Below are positions 8,690-16,661 of a stretch of DNA of 49,578 nt, one piece after another (the first letter of the stretch is position 1; every line of letters begins with the position of its first letter). This DNA is from Bradyrhizobium acaciae. GTDB taxonomy: Bacteria > Pseudomonadota > Alphaproteobacteria > Rhizobiales > Xanthobacteraceae. The notes under the pieces are model-generated. The model searched no databases. It saw nothing but the letters and a program-made list of their open reading frames with translations, and was not told where the DNA came from. Both the position numbers and the translations under genes were made by a program. Location: the NCBI RefSeq assembly GCF_020889785.1, contig NZ_JACMYK010000046.1:1-49578 (forward strand). The letters are read 5' to 3'.

Positions 8690-9063
8690 CCTTGTCATTG
8701 CCGGGCTTGACCCGGCAATCCATCGTCCGCGTCAGCGGACAATTTCATCATATAGATCGCGCCACTCGGGATTGCCTGCGACGATCAGGTCGATTTTCCA
8801 CTCGCGCGACCAATGCTTGATATTCTTCTCGCGCTGCAGGGCGGCAGCGATCATCTCGTGGGGCTCGAAATAGACCAATGTCTTCACGCCATAACGCTTG
8901 GTGAAGCTCTCTGCCAGCTCCTCACGATGCTCGTAGATTCGTCGAACGAGATCGTTGGTAACGCCGATATACAGCGTTCCACCGGGCTTGCTCGCGAGGA
9001 TGTGCACCCAATAGGTCATTTCTTGTTTGATGGATGGCCGGGTCAAGCCCGGCCATGACAAGG
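8690..9063. mobile_element. Candidate GIY-YIG mini-element with palindromic inverted termini
   Basis: A 374-bp unit between dnaN and recF. The left end (8690-8724) and the reverse complement of the right end (9063-9029) match at 33 of 35 positions. Each end is itself a hairpin: ATTGCCGGG / CCCGGCAAT on the left and ATGGCCGGG / CCCGGCCAT on the right. The only two differences are partners in the same base pair, so the stem is kept. Nearly everything between the ends is one small nuclease gene. No clear target-site duplication is seen. Mobility is inferred, not demonstrated. Confidence 0.55.
8732..9019 (-). CDS. GIY-YIG nuclease family protein (UPF0213-like)
   Basis: 95 residues starting MTYWVHILASKPGGTLYIGV; the ATG at 9019 is preferred over an upstream in-frame ATG that lies inside the repeat. 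The two signature strands (YWVHIL and TLYIGVTND) are spaced as in GIY-YIG domains. They are followed by the catalytic-Arg helix (DLVRRIYEHREE) and the acidic helix with the metal-binding Glu (ALQREKNIKHW). The domain is complete but no extra DNA-binding domain is present. It is the sole gene of a repeat-bounded unit between dnaN and recF, which suggests a role in spreading or processing the repeats, though stand-alone members have no settled function. Confidence 0.88.
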   Translation of the reverse strand: MTYWVHILASKPGGTLYIGVTNDLVRRIYEHREELAESFTKRYGVKTLVYFEPHEMIAAALQREKNIKHWSREWKIDLIVAGNPEWRDLYDEIVR

Positions 9064-9065
9064 GG

Positions 9066-10184
9066 TCACACCCGCATCGGCATCAGCACGTAGAGTGCGC
9101 CCTTGCTGTCCTTGTCCTGCACGAGCGTTGGCGAGCCGGGATCGGCGAGCTTCAGCACTGCGACTTCGCCCTCGATCTGGGCGGCGATGTCGAGCAGATA
9201 GCGCGAGTTGAAGCCGATATCGAGCGCGTCGGAGGCGTACTCGACCTCGAGCTCTTCGGTGGCGCTGCCGGAATCCGGGTTGGTGACCGAGAGCACCAAC
9301 TTGCCCGCGGACAACGCCAGCTTCACGGCGCGGCCGCGTTCGCTGGAAATGGTCGAGACCCGGTCGACGGCGGCCTCGAAATCCTTCTTGTCGACGACCA
9401 GTTCCTTGTCGTTGTTCTGCGGAATGACGCGGCCATAGTCGGGGAAGGTGCCGTCGATCAGTTTCGAGGTCAGCACCACATTGCCGAGCGTGAAGCGGAT
9501 CTTGCCATCCGACAGCTCGATCGAAATCTCGGCGTCGTCGCCCTCGATCAGCCGCTGCACCTCGCCGACCGTCTTGCGCGGGACGATCACGCCGGGCATG
9601 CCGGTCGCGCCCTTGGGCAGCGCGAGGTCAATCTGGGCCAGGCGGTGGCCGTCGGTCGCGACGCCGCGCAGGGTCGCCGCCTTGGCGTTGCCGGCCGCGT
9701 GCAGATAGATGCCGTTGAGATAGTAGCGGGTCTCTTCGGTCGAGATCGCAAACTGGGTGCGGTCGATCAGGCGCTTGATGTCGGACGCCGGCAGCGAGAA
9801 CGAATGCGTCATGTCGCCGGCGGCAAGGCCCGGGAAATCACTCTCGGGCAGGGTCTGCAGCGTGAAGCGCGAGCGGCCGGCACGCACGGCGAGCACCGAG
9901 CGGTCGCCGTCGGCCTCCAGCACGATCTGCGAGCCGTCGGGCAGCTTGCGGACGATATCGTAGAACATGTGCGCGGGCACCGTGGTCGAGCCGGCGGTTC
10001 CGGTCTCGGCGGCCAAGGTCTCCGTCACCTCGAGATCGAGGTCGGTCGCCTTCAGCGACAATTTGGCGCCCTCGGCGCGGATCAACACGTTGCCGAGGAT
10101 CGGGATGGTGTTGCGGCGCTCGACCACGCGATGAACGTGACCCAGCGATTTCAGGAGTTGCGCGCGCTCGACGGTGACCTTCAT
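9066..10184 (-). CDS. dnaN: DNA polymerase III beta subunit (sliding clamp)
   Basis: 372 residues, the standard clamp length, made of three repeated clamp domains. It begins MKVTVERAQLLKSLGHVHRV and ends YVLMPMRV, the typical terminal strand of bacterial clamps. It encircles DNA as a dimer and tethers Pol III and repair polymerases. The stop lies 3 bp from the end of the GIY-YIG repeat unit. The gap from the dnaA stop is 265 bp and contains a strong terminator, so dnaN is probably transcribed from its own promoter rather than from dnaA. Confidence 0.98.
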   Translation of the reverse strand: MKVTVERAQLLKSLGHVHRVVERRNTIPILGNVLIRAEGAKLSLKATDLDLEVTETLAAETGTAGSTTVPAHMFYDIVRKLPDGSQIVLEADGDRSVLAVRAGRSRFTLQTLPESDFPGLAAGDMTHSFSLPASDIKRLIDRTQFAISTEETRYYLNGIYLHAAGNAKAATLRGVATDGHRLAQIDLALPKGATGMPGVIVPRKTVGEVQRLIEGDDAEISIELSDGKIRFTLGNVVLTSKLIDGTFPDYGRVIPQNNDKELVVDKKDFEAAVDRVSTISSERGRAVKLALSAGKLVLSVTNPDSGSATEELEVEYASDALDIGFNSRYLLDIAAQIEGEVAVLKLADPGSPTLVQDKDSKGALYVLMPMRV

Positions 10185-10381
10185 TGCAATACCCGCCAGA
10201 TCCCTCAGATGGAAAAGCCGGGCGGCCGTTCAGGGCAGCACCGCGGCGTTGGAAACCCGAAAAGCCGGATCAATACCGGATTTGATCAAACCCACGGGGG
10301 GACCGCAAGGTGGCTCGGATGAGCGGCCGGTGCAAGGGATACGGGCGCGAAACGGGCCCCGTTCCCCACGTTTTGGGTCGG

Positions 10382-10419
10382 AAAAAAGTTTAGCCCTCCC
10401 CTTTGGTTAAGGGGAGGGC
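10382..10419 (-). terminator. Rho-independent terminator of dnaA
   Basis: GCCCTCCCC (10393-10401) and GGGGAGGGC (10411-10419) form a 9-bp GC stem, and on the minus strand the stem is followed by a T-rich tract (10382-10392). It lies 30 bp beyond the dnaA stop. The remaining 10185-10381 shows no gene and should hold the dnaN promoter. Confidence 0.85.
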
Positions 10420-10449
10420 CATGGAACGAGCCAGCCGGATGCGGCGACC

Positions 10450-11880
10450 CTATTCCTGGAGCTGGCGCTTCAGCGATTCGACTTCTTCCGACAGCGTCGT
10501 GTCCTTGGCGACCAGTGCCTCAATCTTGCGCACGGCATGCAGCACCGTGGTGTGGTCGCGGCCGCCGAAGCGCCGGCCGATCTCCGGCAGCGAGCGCAAG
10601 GTCAGCGTCTTCGCCAGATACATCGCAACCTGGCGCGGGCGCACCACATTGGCGGTGCGGCGGGACGACAAGAGATCGGAGCGGCTGACATTGTACTGCC
10701 GGGCGACCACGCGCTGGATGTCCTCGATCTTGATCCGCTTGGGCTCCTGCGGGCGGATCAGGTCGCGCACCTCGCGCTCGGCCATCTCCAGCGTCACCGG
10801 CTGGTTGTTGAGCTTGGAGTGCGCCAGCAGGCGGTTGATCGCGCCTTCGAGGTCGCGGCCATTATGGGTGATGGTCCGTGCCAGATAGTCGAGCACTTCC
10901 TCCGGCACGTCGAAGCTTGCGTGGTGGACACGGGCCGCGGCGACGCGCGACTTCAGGATGCCGAGCCGCAGTTCCTCGCCGAGCGAAGCCATCTCGACCA
11001 CGAGGCCGCCGGCCAGTCGCGAGCGGACACGGTCGTCGAGGCTTTCGAGGTCGGACGGCGGACGGTCGGCCGCGATCACGACCTGGCGGCCGGCATCGAT
11101 CAGCGCGTTCAGCGTGTGGCAGAACTCGGCCTGCGTCGACTTGCCCTGCAGGAACTGCAGATCGTCGATCACCAGCACGTCGATGCCGCGCAGCGCTTCC
11201 TTGAACGCCAGCGCCGTCTGCGTCTTCAGCGCCGCGACGAAGCCGTACATGAACTTCTCGGCGGTGAGATACAGCACCTTGCGCTCGCCGCCGGAATTGC
11301 CGGCCCAGGTCACCGCCTGCAGCAGATGGGTCTTGCCGAGGCCGACGCCGGCATGGATGTAGAGCGGGTTGAACATCACGGGATCGCCGCGGCGTCCTTC
11401 CGCAACCTGGCGCGCAGCCGCATGGGCCAGCGTGTTGGAGCGGCCGACGACGAAGCTTGCAAAGGTCAGGCGCGGATCGAGCGGCGAGCCGCCGAGCGCA
11501 TCATGGCTCGCGGACACCGGCGCGGTCGCGAATGCCCGCAGTTCCGGCGCGGGACGGCCGTCGTTGCGCTCGACACGGCGCACTTCGACCGGTGCAACCG
11601 CTTCCTTCGCCGGAACCGCCGCACGGATCGCCGAACGCACCGTGAGGTCGATGCGATGCACTTCGGGCATCTCGGCCTGCCAGCAGGAGAGCACGCGCTC
11701 GGCATAATGCGCCTGAATCCAGCTCTTGAGGAACCGGGTCGGAACCGACAGGTGCACGCTCTCGTCGTGCACGCTCTCGAGATCCATCCGCGCGAACCAG
11801 CTCGTGTAAACGTCCTCGCCAACACTCGTCCGCAAACGTCCCTTCACCCGCGACCAGCGATCCTGTTCCGTGTTCGTCAT
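10450..11880 (-). CDS. dnaA: Chromosomal replication initiator protein DnaA
   Basis: 476 residues when started at the ATG at 11880 (MTNTEQDRWSRVKGRL), which has GAAGG upstream; the frame is open for 41 more codons with no family-like sequence. Domain I is the N-terminal 90 residues, followed by a variable linker. The AAA+ domain has Walker A GVGLGKTH and Walker B VLVIDDLQFLQG. The C-terminal domain has the DnaA-box signature GGRDHTTVLHAVRKIE. It opens the origin and also acts as a transcription factor. It is encoded alone, with a terminator behind it and more than 1 kb of non-coding DNA in front. Confidence 0.97.
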   Translation of the reverse strand: MTNTEQDRWSRVKGRLRTSVGEDVYTSWFARMDLESVHDESVHLSVPTRFLKSWIQAHYAERVLSCWQAEMPEVHRIDLTVRSAIRAAVPAKEAVAPVEVRRVERNDGRPAPELRAFATAPVSASHDALGGSPLDPRLTFASFVVGRSNTLAHAAARQVAEGRRGDPVMFNPLYIHAGVGLGKTHLLQAVTWAGNSGGERKVLYLTAEKFMYGFVAALKTQTALAFKEALRGIDVLVIDDLQFLQGKSTQAEFCHTLNALIDAGRQVVIAADRPPSDLESLDDRVRSRLAGGLVVEMASLGEELRLGILKSRVAAARVHHASFDVPEEVLDYLARTITHNGRDLEGAINRLLAHSKLNNQPVTLEMAEREVRDLIRPQEPKRIKIEDIQRVVARQYNVSRSDLLSSRRTANVVRPRQVAMYLAKTLTLRSLPEIGRRFGGRDHTTVLHAVRKIEALVAKDTTLSEEVESLKRQLQE

Positions 11881-12596
11881 TGCCTTCGTACTTCCAAGTC
11901 TGAGAGATAATTGTTGCGAAAGCGCCGCGCAGGTTTGCTGCCACGACGCGACCTCCAGCGGGCGCGGTCTGCTCCGGACAAAGCTCTCCCGTGCGGCGGC
12001 CATGTGCCACGCGACAGATCAGCTGTTTGGAGAAGATGCGTCCCGCGAGGTCAGCGCGTACTCGACGGCCTCTGGGGGGAAGAGCCAACGTCCGAGGAGT
12101 TGATTACGGCACCACTGGAAATCTGCACTTCAGTTGTCGTCGGTTCGACTGCAGTGATGATACCGTAAGGCATAAGTCCTCCCCCTCCCGCCGCGACGTA
12201 TCGCGGCAAGTTGTCAGCTTGCTCGTGTCTTTCAATTCGAACTGCCGCTACCGAACACCGAGATGCCCGGTGCTTCGCCGCCGCGTGTCGTCGTCAACCC
12301 GTTCGCTCGCGCCGCGTTCCCGTTGCTGGATTCCGACTGACGCCTGGTCTCTCTTGTTCGATCCCCCAAATTGCCGGGGACATCGCCGGAGAAATTTTGA
12401 CACAGGTCGACCGTCCTCATATCGCTATGAGCCGTCAATCCAGCTTCGCTTGGAAAGCGTCGCTAACGCACACACCGCCGCCGATTTGTGCGTCCGCCCT
12501 TGGGTCTCAAACCGCGCTGATCTGGAGAACCGTGGGCGTCGCGAACAAGAAATAAATACACCAAGCGCATTTTCTGACAATCCGTGGATTCGACGG

Positions 12597-12676
12597 GGAT
12601 CGCGACTCTTCGCAACTGTTGCGGCGTTGCCGATGCGGAGCTGCGAAAGCAAGTTTTTGAATCAGCGCACAGATTC
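12597..12676. promoter_or_regulatory. Cluster of GANTC (CcrM-type) sites upstream of dnaA
   Basis: GATTC 12597-12601, GACTC 12614-12618, GAATC 12659-12663 and GATTC 12672-12676 give four sites in 80 bp. In Caulobacter, full methylation of a GANTC site in the dnaA promoter favours dnaA transcription. Whether the same holds here is inference; the cluster is about 700 bp from the chosen dnaA start. Confidence 0.55.
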
Positions 12677-12774
12677 ACGCGTGTCACAAACGACGGTGCA
12701 ATACCAAAAATTTTTCATAGAAAATTTACAATTGGTCTCGCGTCGGTCATTTTTCCAATCGCTGTCCGACGCTA

Positions 12775-12783
12775 TGTGCATAA
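12775..12783 (-). promoter_or_regulatory. DnaA box
   Basis: TGTGCATAA on the plus strand reads TTATGCACA on the minus strand, an exact match to the TTWTNCACA consensus. It lies in the AT-rich part of the dnaA upstream region and could mediate autoregulation by DnaA. No second perfect match was found in the intergenic region. Confidence 0.55.
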
Positions 12784-13030
12784 GTAACTCGCGAGACGTC
12801 ATTTTTCTCGATTACTTTTGCAGGGTAACCCCACGTCGCAAATTTCAACGCGAGATATTCGCTCGCTATTCCATCCATCTAGCTTAGCGAAGAACAATCT
12901 GTGCGCGAGTGCGCTGCGTTAAGCATATTGTCCGGTAGAACTACGGACGCGACGAAACATGACACGCAGTTCGTTGCGCGGCAACGCGCATTGTTCTCGC
13001 GCTATGAAACTTCCACGACAAAAGTCGGGA

Positions 13031-13062
13031 CAAAAACAAAAAGCCCGGCGCGAGCCGGGCTT
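13031..13062 (-). terminator. Rho-independent terminator of rpsT
   Basis: AAGCCCGGC (13041-13049) pairs with GCCGGGCTT (13054-13062) around a 4-nt loop. On the minus strand the stem is followed by a T-rich tract (complement of 13030-13040). It lies about 37 bp past the rpsT stop. Confidence 0.88.
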
Positions 13063-13099
13063 CGTGACAGATCTGTTTTTCAGTCAGCTGAGTTGCAGC

Positions 13100-13366
13100 T
13101 CACTTGGCGAGCTTGGCGATGCTCTGCGTGAGGCGCGACACCTTCCGACTCGCGAGGTTCTTGTGAATGATGTTGCGCTGCGCCGCCTTCATCAGCTCGG
13201 GCTCGGCCTTGGTCATCGCCTTGAGTGCCGCCTCGCGGTCGCCGCTCTTGATCGCTTCCTCGACGGTACGCACCGCGCCACGCATCTGGGTGCGGCGCGA
13301 CTTGTTGATGATGGTGCGGCGGGCAATCTTGCGGGTCGCCTTCTTGGCGGAGGTGGTGTTGGCCAT
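13100..13366 (-). CDS. rpsT: 30S ribosomal protein S20
   Basis: 88 residues, the standard length, very rich in Lys/Arg/Ala and entirely helical in pattern. It starts MANTTSAKKATRKIARR and carries the NKSRRTQMRGAVRTVEEAI helix typical of S20, which binds 16S rRNA early in 30S assembly. It is a single-gene unit with its own promoter, a leader of about 200 nt and a strong terminator. It stands upstream of dnaA on the same strand, but the terminator and the 1.1-kb gap make them separate transcripts. Confidence 0.97.
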   Translation of the reverse strand: MANTTSAKKATRKIARRTIINKSRRTQMRGAVRTVEEAIKSGDREAALKAMTKAEPELMKAAQRNIIHKNLASRKVSRLTQSIAKLAK

Positions 13367-13576
13367 GGTTCTCTAACTTGTCCTTCGGCGGTGATCGCTC
13401 AGTGGTCGGGCTTGCGCGCACCGGCCGGTTCAAATCTCGACTCTGATGTATTTGTCCAAGGTATTGACTTGGGTGTCCTTGAGGCGGCCATGCGAAGAGC
13501 GCAAATAGCTGCCCCCGCATGCGGCACTGTCCAAAGAACAGCGGCGGCAGGATTGCGCCCGCCGCCATCGGCCGGT

Positions 13577-13605
13577 CTTATAGATGGCGCAGGCGTAAGC
13601 GTCAA
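13577..13605 (-). promoter_or_regulatory. Candidate rpsT promoter
   Basis: On the minus strand TTGACG (13605-13600) is followed after 17 nt by TATAAG (13582-13577), a near-consensus housekeeping promoter. It predicts an rpsT leader of about 200 nt. The rest of 13367-13739 shows no gene. Confidence 0.55.
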
Positions 13606-13739
13606 CGCTTTCGGGGCTCAAAAAGGGGCCGAAATCGGGCCTGGGAGGGCCGGATAAGCCGCTGAAGAGGTTGAATTTCCGGGAGGCGCCCGGTAAGGCC
13701 TGACGACGCGTGGGGCGTGACAGGGAGTTTGGGTGACGC

Positions 13740-14057
13740 ATGATCCGCGGCTTTTTCCGTCTGATCGGCCTTTTGCTGCTGGCTGGCAGCTTCATCTTCA
13801 TGGTCTATGACGGAGCCCGTTACGTCGCCGACCAGAGCCTGCGGTTCACCCAATTCGGCCAGTTCTGGAACGACATCCATCAGTCGAGCCAGCAGGCGTT
13901 CCACGCGTGGCTGGATCACCTCGCGCCCTGGCTCTGGAACAGTGTGGTCCGCCTGATCCTCGAGCAGCCGGTGTTCGCGGTGCTCGGTATCCTGGGCATC
14001 CTGCTGATGATCCTGTTCCGGCCGCGCAAGCCCCTGATCGGCTATTCACGCGACTGA
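13740..14057 (+). CDS. Small conserved membrane protein, function unknown
   Basis: 105 residues with two clear membrane segments: one at the N-terminus (about residues 5-23, FRLIGLLLLAGSFIFMVYDG) and one near the C-terminus (about 78-93, VFAVLGILGILLMILF). They are followed by a short basic tail, RPRKPLIGYSRD. The intervening 50 residues are amphipathic, with aromatic residues. This looks like a protein shared among bradyrhizobia, but I do not recognise a named family. It lies about 150 bp upstream of msrA on the same strand, probably as a separate gene. Confidence 0.75.
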   Translation: MIRGFFRLIGLLLLAGSFIFMVYDGARYVADQSLRFTQFGQFWNDIHQSSQQAFHAWLDHLAPWLWNSVVRLILEQPVFAVLGILGILLMILFRPRKPLIGYSRD

Positions 14058-14206
14058 CTTTGGTCTCCGCAGTCTCCTTGGCTGCAGCCTCCTCGGCCGC
14101 AGCCATCGGTAACGGGGCTGCCATCATCTGCGTAAGGACATATATAGGTGACAGCCGGCCCGCAGGCCGCAGCCCGCGTCGGCCGATGTCCCGCCTGGAG
14201 GTATCC

Positions 14207-14863
14207 ATGTTGTTCATGCGCAAGACTACCGCGTTGCCAAGCGCCGCCGAGGCGCTGCCGGGCCGCGCGACGCCGATCCCGACCGCGACCACCCATTTCG
14301 TCAACGGCAGCAAGTTGACGCCGCCTTATCCGCAAGGCCTCGAGCAGGCAGTGTTCGGGCTCGGCTGCTTCTGGGGCGCGGAGCGCAAGTTCTGGGAACT
14401 CGGCGACGGAATCTACACCACCGCGGTCGGCTATGCCGGCGGCCACACGCCGAACCCGACCTATGAGGAGGTGTGCTCGGGACGCACCGGCCACACCGAA
14501 GTTGTGCTGGTCGTGTTCGACCCGAAGAAGATCTCCTACGAGAAGCTCCTGAAGACGTTCTGGGAGAACCACAACCCGACGCAGGGCATGCGCCAGGGCA
14601 ATGACATCGGCACGCAGTATCGCTCCGCGATCTACACCTTCAGCGACGCGCAGCGCAAAGCCGCGGATGCGTCGCAGGCGATGTATCAGAAGGCGCTTGC
14701 CGCCAAGGGCCTCGGCGCGATCACGACTGATGTCGCCGCGGCCGGCGAGTTCTACTTCGCCGAGGACTATCACCAGCAGTACCTCGCCAAGAATCCGGCG
14801 GGCTATTGCGGGCTCGGCGGCACCGGCGTGTCCTGCCCGATCGGCGTCGGCGTCACCGCCTGA
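14207..14863 (+). CDS. msrA: Peptide-methionine (S)-S-oxide reductase
   Basis: 218 residues. The start at 14207 (MLFMRKTTALPSAAEALPGR) has GGAGG five nucleotides upstream. The catalytic GCFWGAE motif follows an N-terminal extension of about 50 residues, as in the longer alphaproteobacterial MsrA proteins. The C-terminal YCGLGGTGVSCPIG stretch holds the recycling cysteines. The enzyme reduces the S-epimer of methionine sulfoxide in proteins, using thioredoxin. No export signal is evident, so it is probably cytoplasmic. The gene stands alone. Confidence 0.95.
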   Translation: MLFMRKTTALPSAAEALPGRATPIPTATTHFVNGSKLTPPYPQGLEQAVFGLGCFWGAERKFWELGDGIYTTAVGYAGGHTPNPTYEEVCSGRTGHTEVVLVVFDPKKISYEKLLKTFWENHNPTQGMRQGNDIGTQYRSAIYTFSDAQRKAADASQAMYQKALAAKGLGAITTDVAAAGEFYFAEDYHQQYLAKNPAGYCGLGGTGVSCPIGVGVTA

Positions 14864-15036
14864 TCGTCCTGCTTGAGAAACGGTCGCTCCGGAAACGCGC
14901 TCCCCGCTTTTCCGGAGGCCGGCCCTGGATCGAGGGGGAGGCGGGCTTTCCGGCTCTCTACTCGATCTCCGAAAACCCTTTATTAACCATAAGTGGTGCA
15001 AGACTGGGCCTGTCTCGCCGTTGAGGGATAAGTCCG

Positions 15037-15774
15037 GTGCCGGTTGCACGCGCGTTACGATTGCCGATCACTGCCGTTGTGGCTGCGCTCGCGCTGTCTG
15101 GCTGCATGAGCACGTCCGGTCCGGTTGCCGTCGGTCCGCAAGGTGTCGATGCCGTCACGTATGGCCCGGCCTACGCACCGCCCCCGGTTGCCGATGCAGG
15201 CGGTGGTGGTGCGATCAGCGCCTTGCGATCGGCCTTCGCCAGCACGTCTCCTGGTTATGGCTATGCCGCCCCGGTCGTTTATGCCGCTGCACCGGGTGGT
15301 CCCGCCGGTTACGACAATTCCTATCATCTCGGCCCGGGCGACAAGCTCCGCGTCGTGGTCTATGGCCAGGAAGGCCTGACCAACTCCTACGCGATCGACG
15401 CCGCCGGCGCGATCACCATGCCGCTGATCGGCTCGGTGCCGGCACGCGGCCGCACGCCGGCCGGACTCGCCGGCGAAATCTCGGCGCGGCTGCGCAACGG
15501 CTTCATCCGCGAGCCGTCGGTGGCGGTCGAGATCGAGTCCTACCGGCCGTTCTTCATCCTCGGCGAGGTCCAGGCTCCCGGCCAGTATCCCTACGTGCCG
15601 AACATGACCGTCGAAAGCGCAGTCGCGATCGCCGGCGGCTTCTCGCCGCGCGCCCGCCGCGACAGCGTGACACTGACCCACACCGACGCGTCCGGCGCCG
15701 GCCGTTTCGTGGTGCCGCTGGGCACGCCGATGAGCCCGGGCGATACAGTGTTCGTCGGCGAGCGCTGGTTTTAG
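15037..15774 (+). CDS. Polysaccharide biosynthesis/export lipoprotein (Wza/KpsD type)
   Basis: 245 residues from a GTG start with GAGGG upstream. The N-terminus has a basic start, a hydrophobic stretch and the lipobox LALSGC, so the mature protein should be a lipoprotein. Around residues 95-175 is the Poly_export domain (YHLGPGDKLRVVVYGQEGL and the GAITMPLIGSVPA strand). A single SLBB-like repeat follows (FILGEVQAPGQYPYVPNMTV). Such proteins form the outer-membrane channel for exopolysaccharide. No glycosyltransferase, Wzc or Wzx gene is adjacent, so its partners must be elsewhere. It converges on the dienelactone-hydrolase-like gene. Confidence 0.9.
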   Translation: MPVARALRLPITAVVAALALSGCMSTSGPVAVGPQGVDAVTYGPAYAPPPVADAGGGGAISALRSAFASTSPGYGYAAPVVYAAAPGGPAGYDNSYHLGPGDKLRVVVYGQEGLTNSYAIDAAGAITMPLIGSVPARGRTPAGLAGEISARLRNGFIREPSVAVEIESYRPFFILGEVQAPGQYPYVPNMTVESAVAIAGGFSPRARRDSVTLTHTDASGAGRFVVPLGTPMSPGDTVFVGERWF

Positions 15775-15792
15775 GGGAAATTTCCATCCACC

Positions 15793-15919
15793 CGTCATTC
15801 CCCGGTGCGCAATTGCGCCCCTGAGGATGCGCTGTAAGGCGCAGGCCCCGAATCCATTCCACCACGAATGATGCGCCGAAATGGATTCCGGCTCGCGCTT
15901 CGCGCGCCCCGGAATGACG
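15793..15919. repeat. Intergenic palindromic element between convergent genes
   Basis: Outer arms CGTCATTCCCCGG-like (15793-) and CCCCGGAATGACG (to 15919) enclose nested complementary pieces, including GAATCCATT and AATGGATTC. The element fills the gap between the stops of the export lipoprotein (15774) and the leftward hydrolase (15939). A long stem in both transcripts would fit a bidirectional terminator. It belongs to the same general CGTCATT...AATGACG class as the repeats around the P450 gene but differs in its interior. Confidence 0.7.
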
Positions 15920-15938
15920 AGATGGAAAAAGCTGCGGC

Positions 15939-16613
15939 TTATTTCCGCAAATGCTTCGCGAAAAATTCCATGCTGCGCGGCCAAGCGGTGTCGGCGCTGG
16001 CCTTGTCGTAGCTTGCGCGCTCGTCGCAATGGAAGCCGTGCTGCGCTCCGGGATAGATGAAGACCTCGACCTCGGGCCGCTTCGACTTGATGGTCTCGAC
16101 ATCGCTCAAGGGAATGCCGGCATCCTTCTCGCCGAAATGCAGCTGCGTCGGCACGGCCGGCTTGTCGTCGGCGAAGCGTATAACGGCGCCGCCGTAATAG
16201 CCGATCGCAGCCGACAGCCCTGACAGCTTGGTCGCGGCCGCATAGGCGATGCTGCCGCCGAGGCAGAAGCCGATGATGCCGACCGGTCCGACCGACTTCA
16301 CCGCATCGATCGCCGCCTGGCTGTCGCGCAGCATCGCCGCGAAGTCCGGATTGGCAACGAATTTGCGCGCCTCGGCGATTTCCTCGGGAGAATAGCCGCT
16401 CTGGAAGTTCGGTGTGATGCGGTCGAAGATCGAGGGCGCGATCGCGACATAGCCTTCGCTCGCCAGCCGGTCGCAGACCGAGCGGATGTGGTGATTGACG
16501 CCGAAGATCTCCTGGATCACGACGACGGCGCCCTTCGGTGCGCCGGCAGGGTCGGCGCGATAGGCCCCGAGTTCAAATCCGTCCGAAGCCTTGAGCCTGA
16601 TATCTTGTCCCAT
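15939..16613 (-). CDS. Dienelactone hydrolase family protein
   Basis: 224 residues, typical for this alpha/beta hydrolase family. The nucleophile elbow reads GFCLGGSIAY, with the Cys characteristic of dienelactone hydrolases. The other triad members are expected at the Asp of HFGEKDAGIP and the His of YPGAQHGFHCDERASY. The N-terminal YRADPAGAPKGAVVVIQEIFG is the family's first strand-loop. Carboxymethylenebutenolidase opens dienelactone in chlorocatechol breakdown, but most genomic copies have unknown esters as substrates. No catabolic genes adjoin it. Confidence 0.92.
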   Translation of the reverse strand: MGQDIRLKASDGFELGAYRADPAGAPKGAVVVIQEIFGVNHHIRSVCDRLASEGYVAIAPSIFDRITPNFQSGYSPEEIAEARKFVANPDFAAMLRDSQAAIDAVKSVGPVGIIGFCLGGSIAYAAATKLSGLSAAIGYYGGAVIRFADDKPAVPTQLHFGEKDAGIPLSDVETIKSKRPEVEVFIYPGAQHGFHCDERASYDKASADTAWPRSMEFFAKHLRK

Positions 16614-16661
16614 GGTCCATCCTTGTCATGTTGGGGGTTGCATGAAGTTCGTTGACGAGGG

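Larger units (their letters stand above)
11881..13030. other. dnaA upstream region (about 1.15 kb), no gene
   Basis: Several frames are open here but none shows a family-like sequence or ribosome binding site. The rpsT-proximal part, 12690-12900, is distinctly AT-rich for this genome. It holds one exact DnaA box (12775-12783) and lies next to four GANTC sites (12597-12676), with a further GATTC at 12329-12333. The features fit a regulated dnaA promoter region; a replication origin is possible but only one perfect box was found. Confidence 0.5.

Noticed and set aside
8678..9068. GGGGTCA at 8678-8684 and at 9062-9068 as a target-site duplication of the GIY-YIG unit
   Set aside because: On the left it is separated from the repeat end by 5 bp and on the right it overlaps the end, so the matches are probably chance, made of the recF start and dnaN stop.
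11991..12887. Long rightward frame in the dnaA upstream region
   Set aside because: Composition is Arg/Ser-rich without any domain pattern, and the frame crosses the AT-rich region and DnaA box.
13425..13450. GGTTCAAATC, which looks like a tRNA T-loop
   Set aside because: The flanking bases do not form a T-stem and no acceptor or anticodon arm can be built around it.
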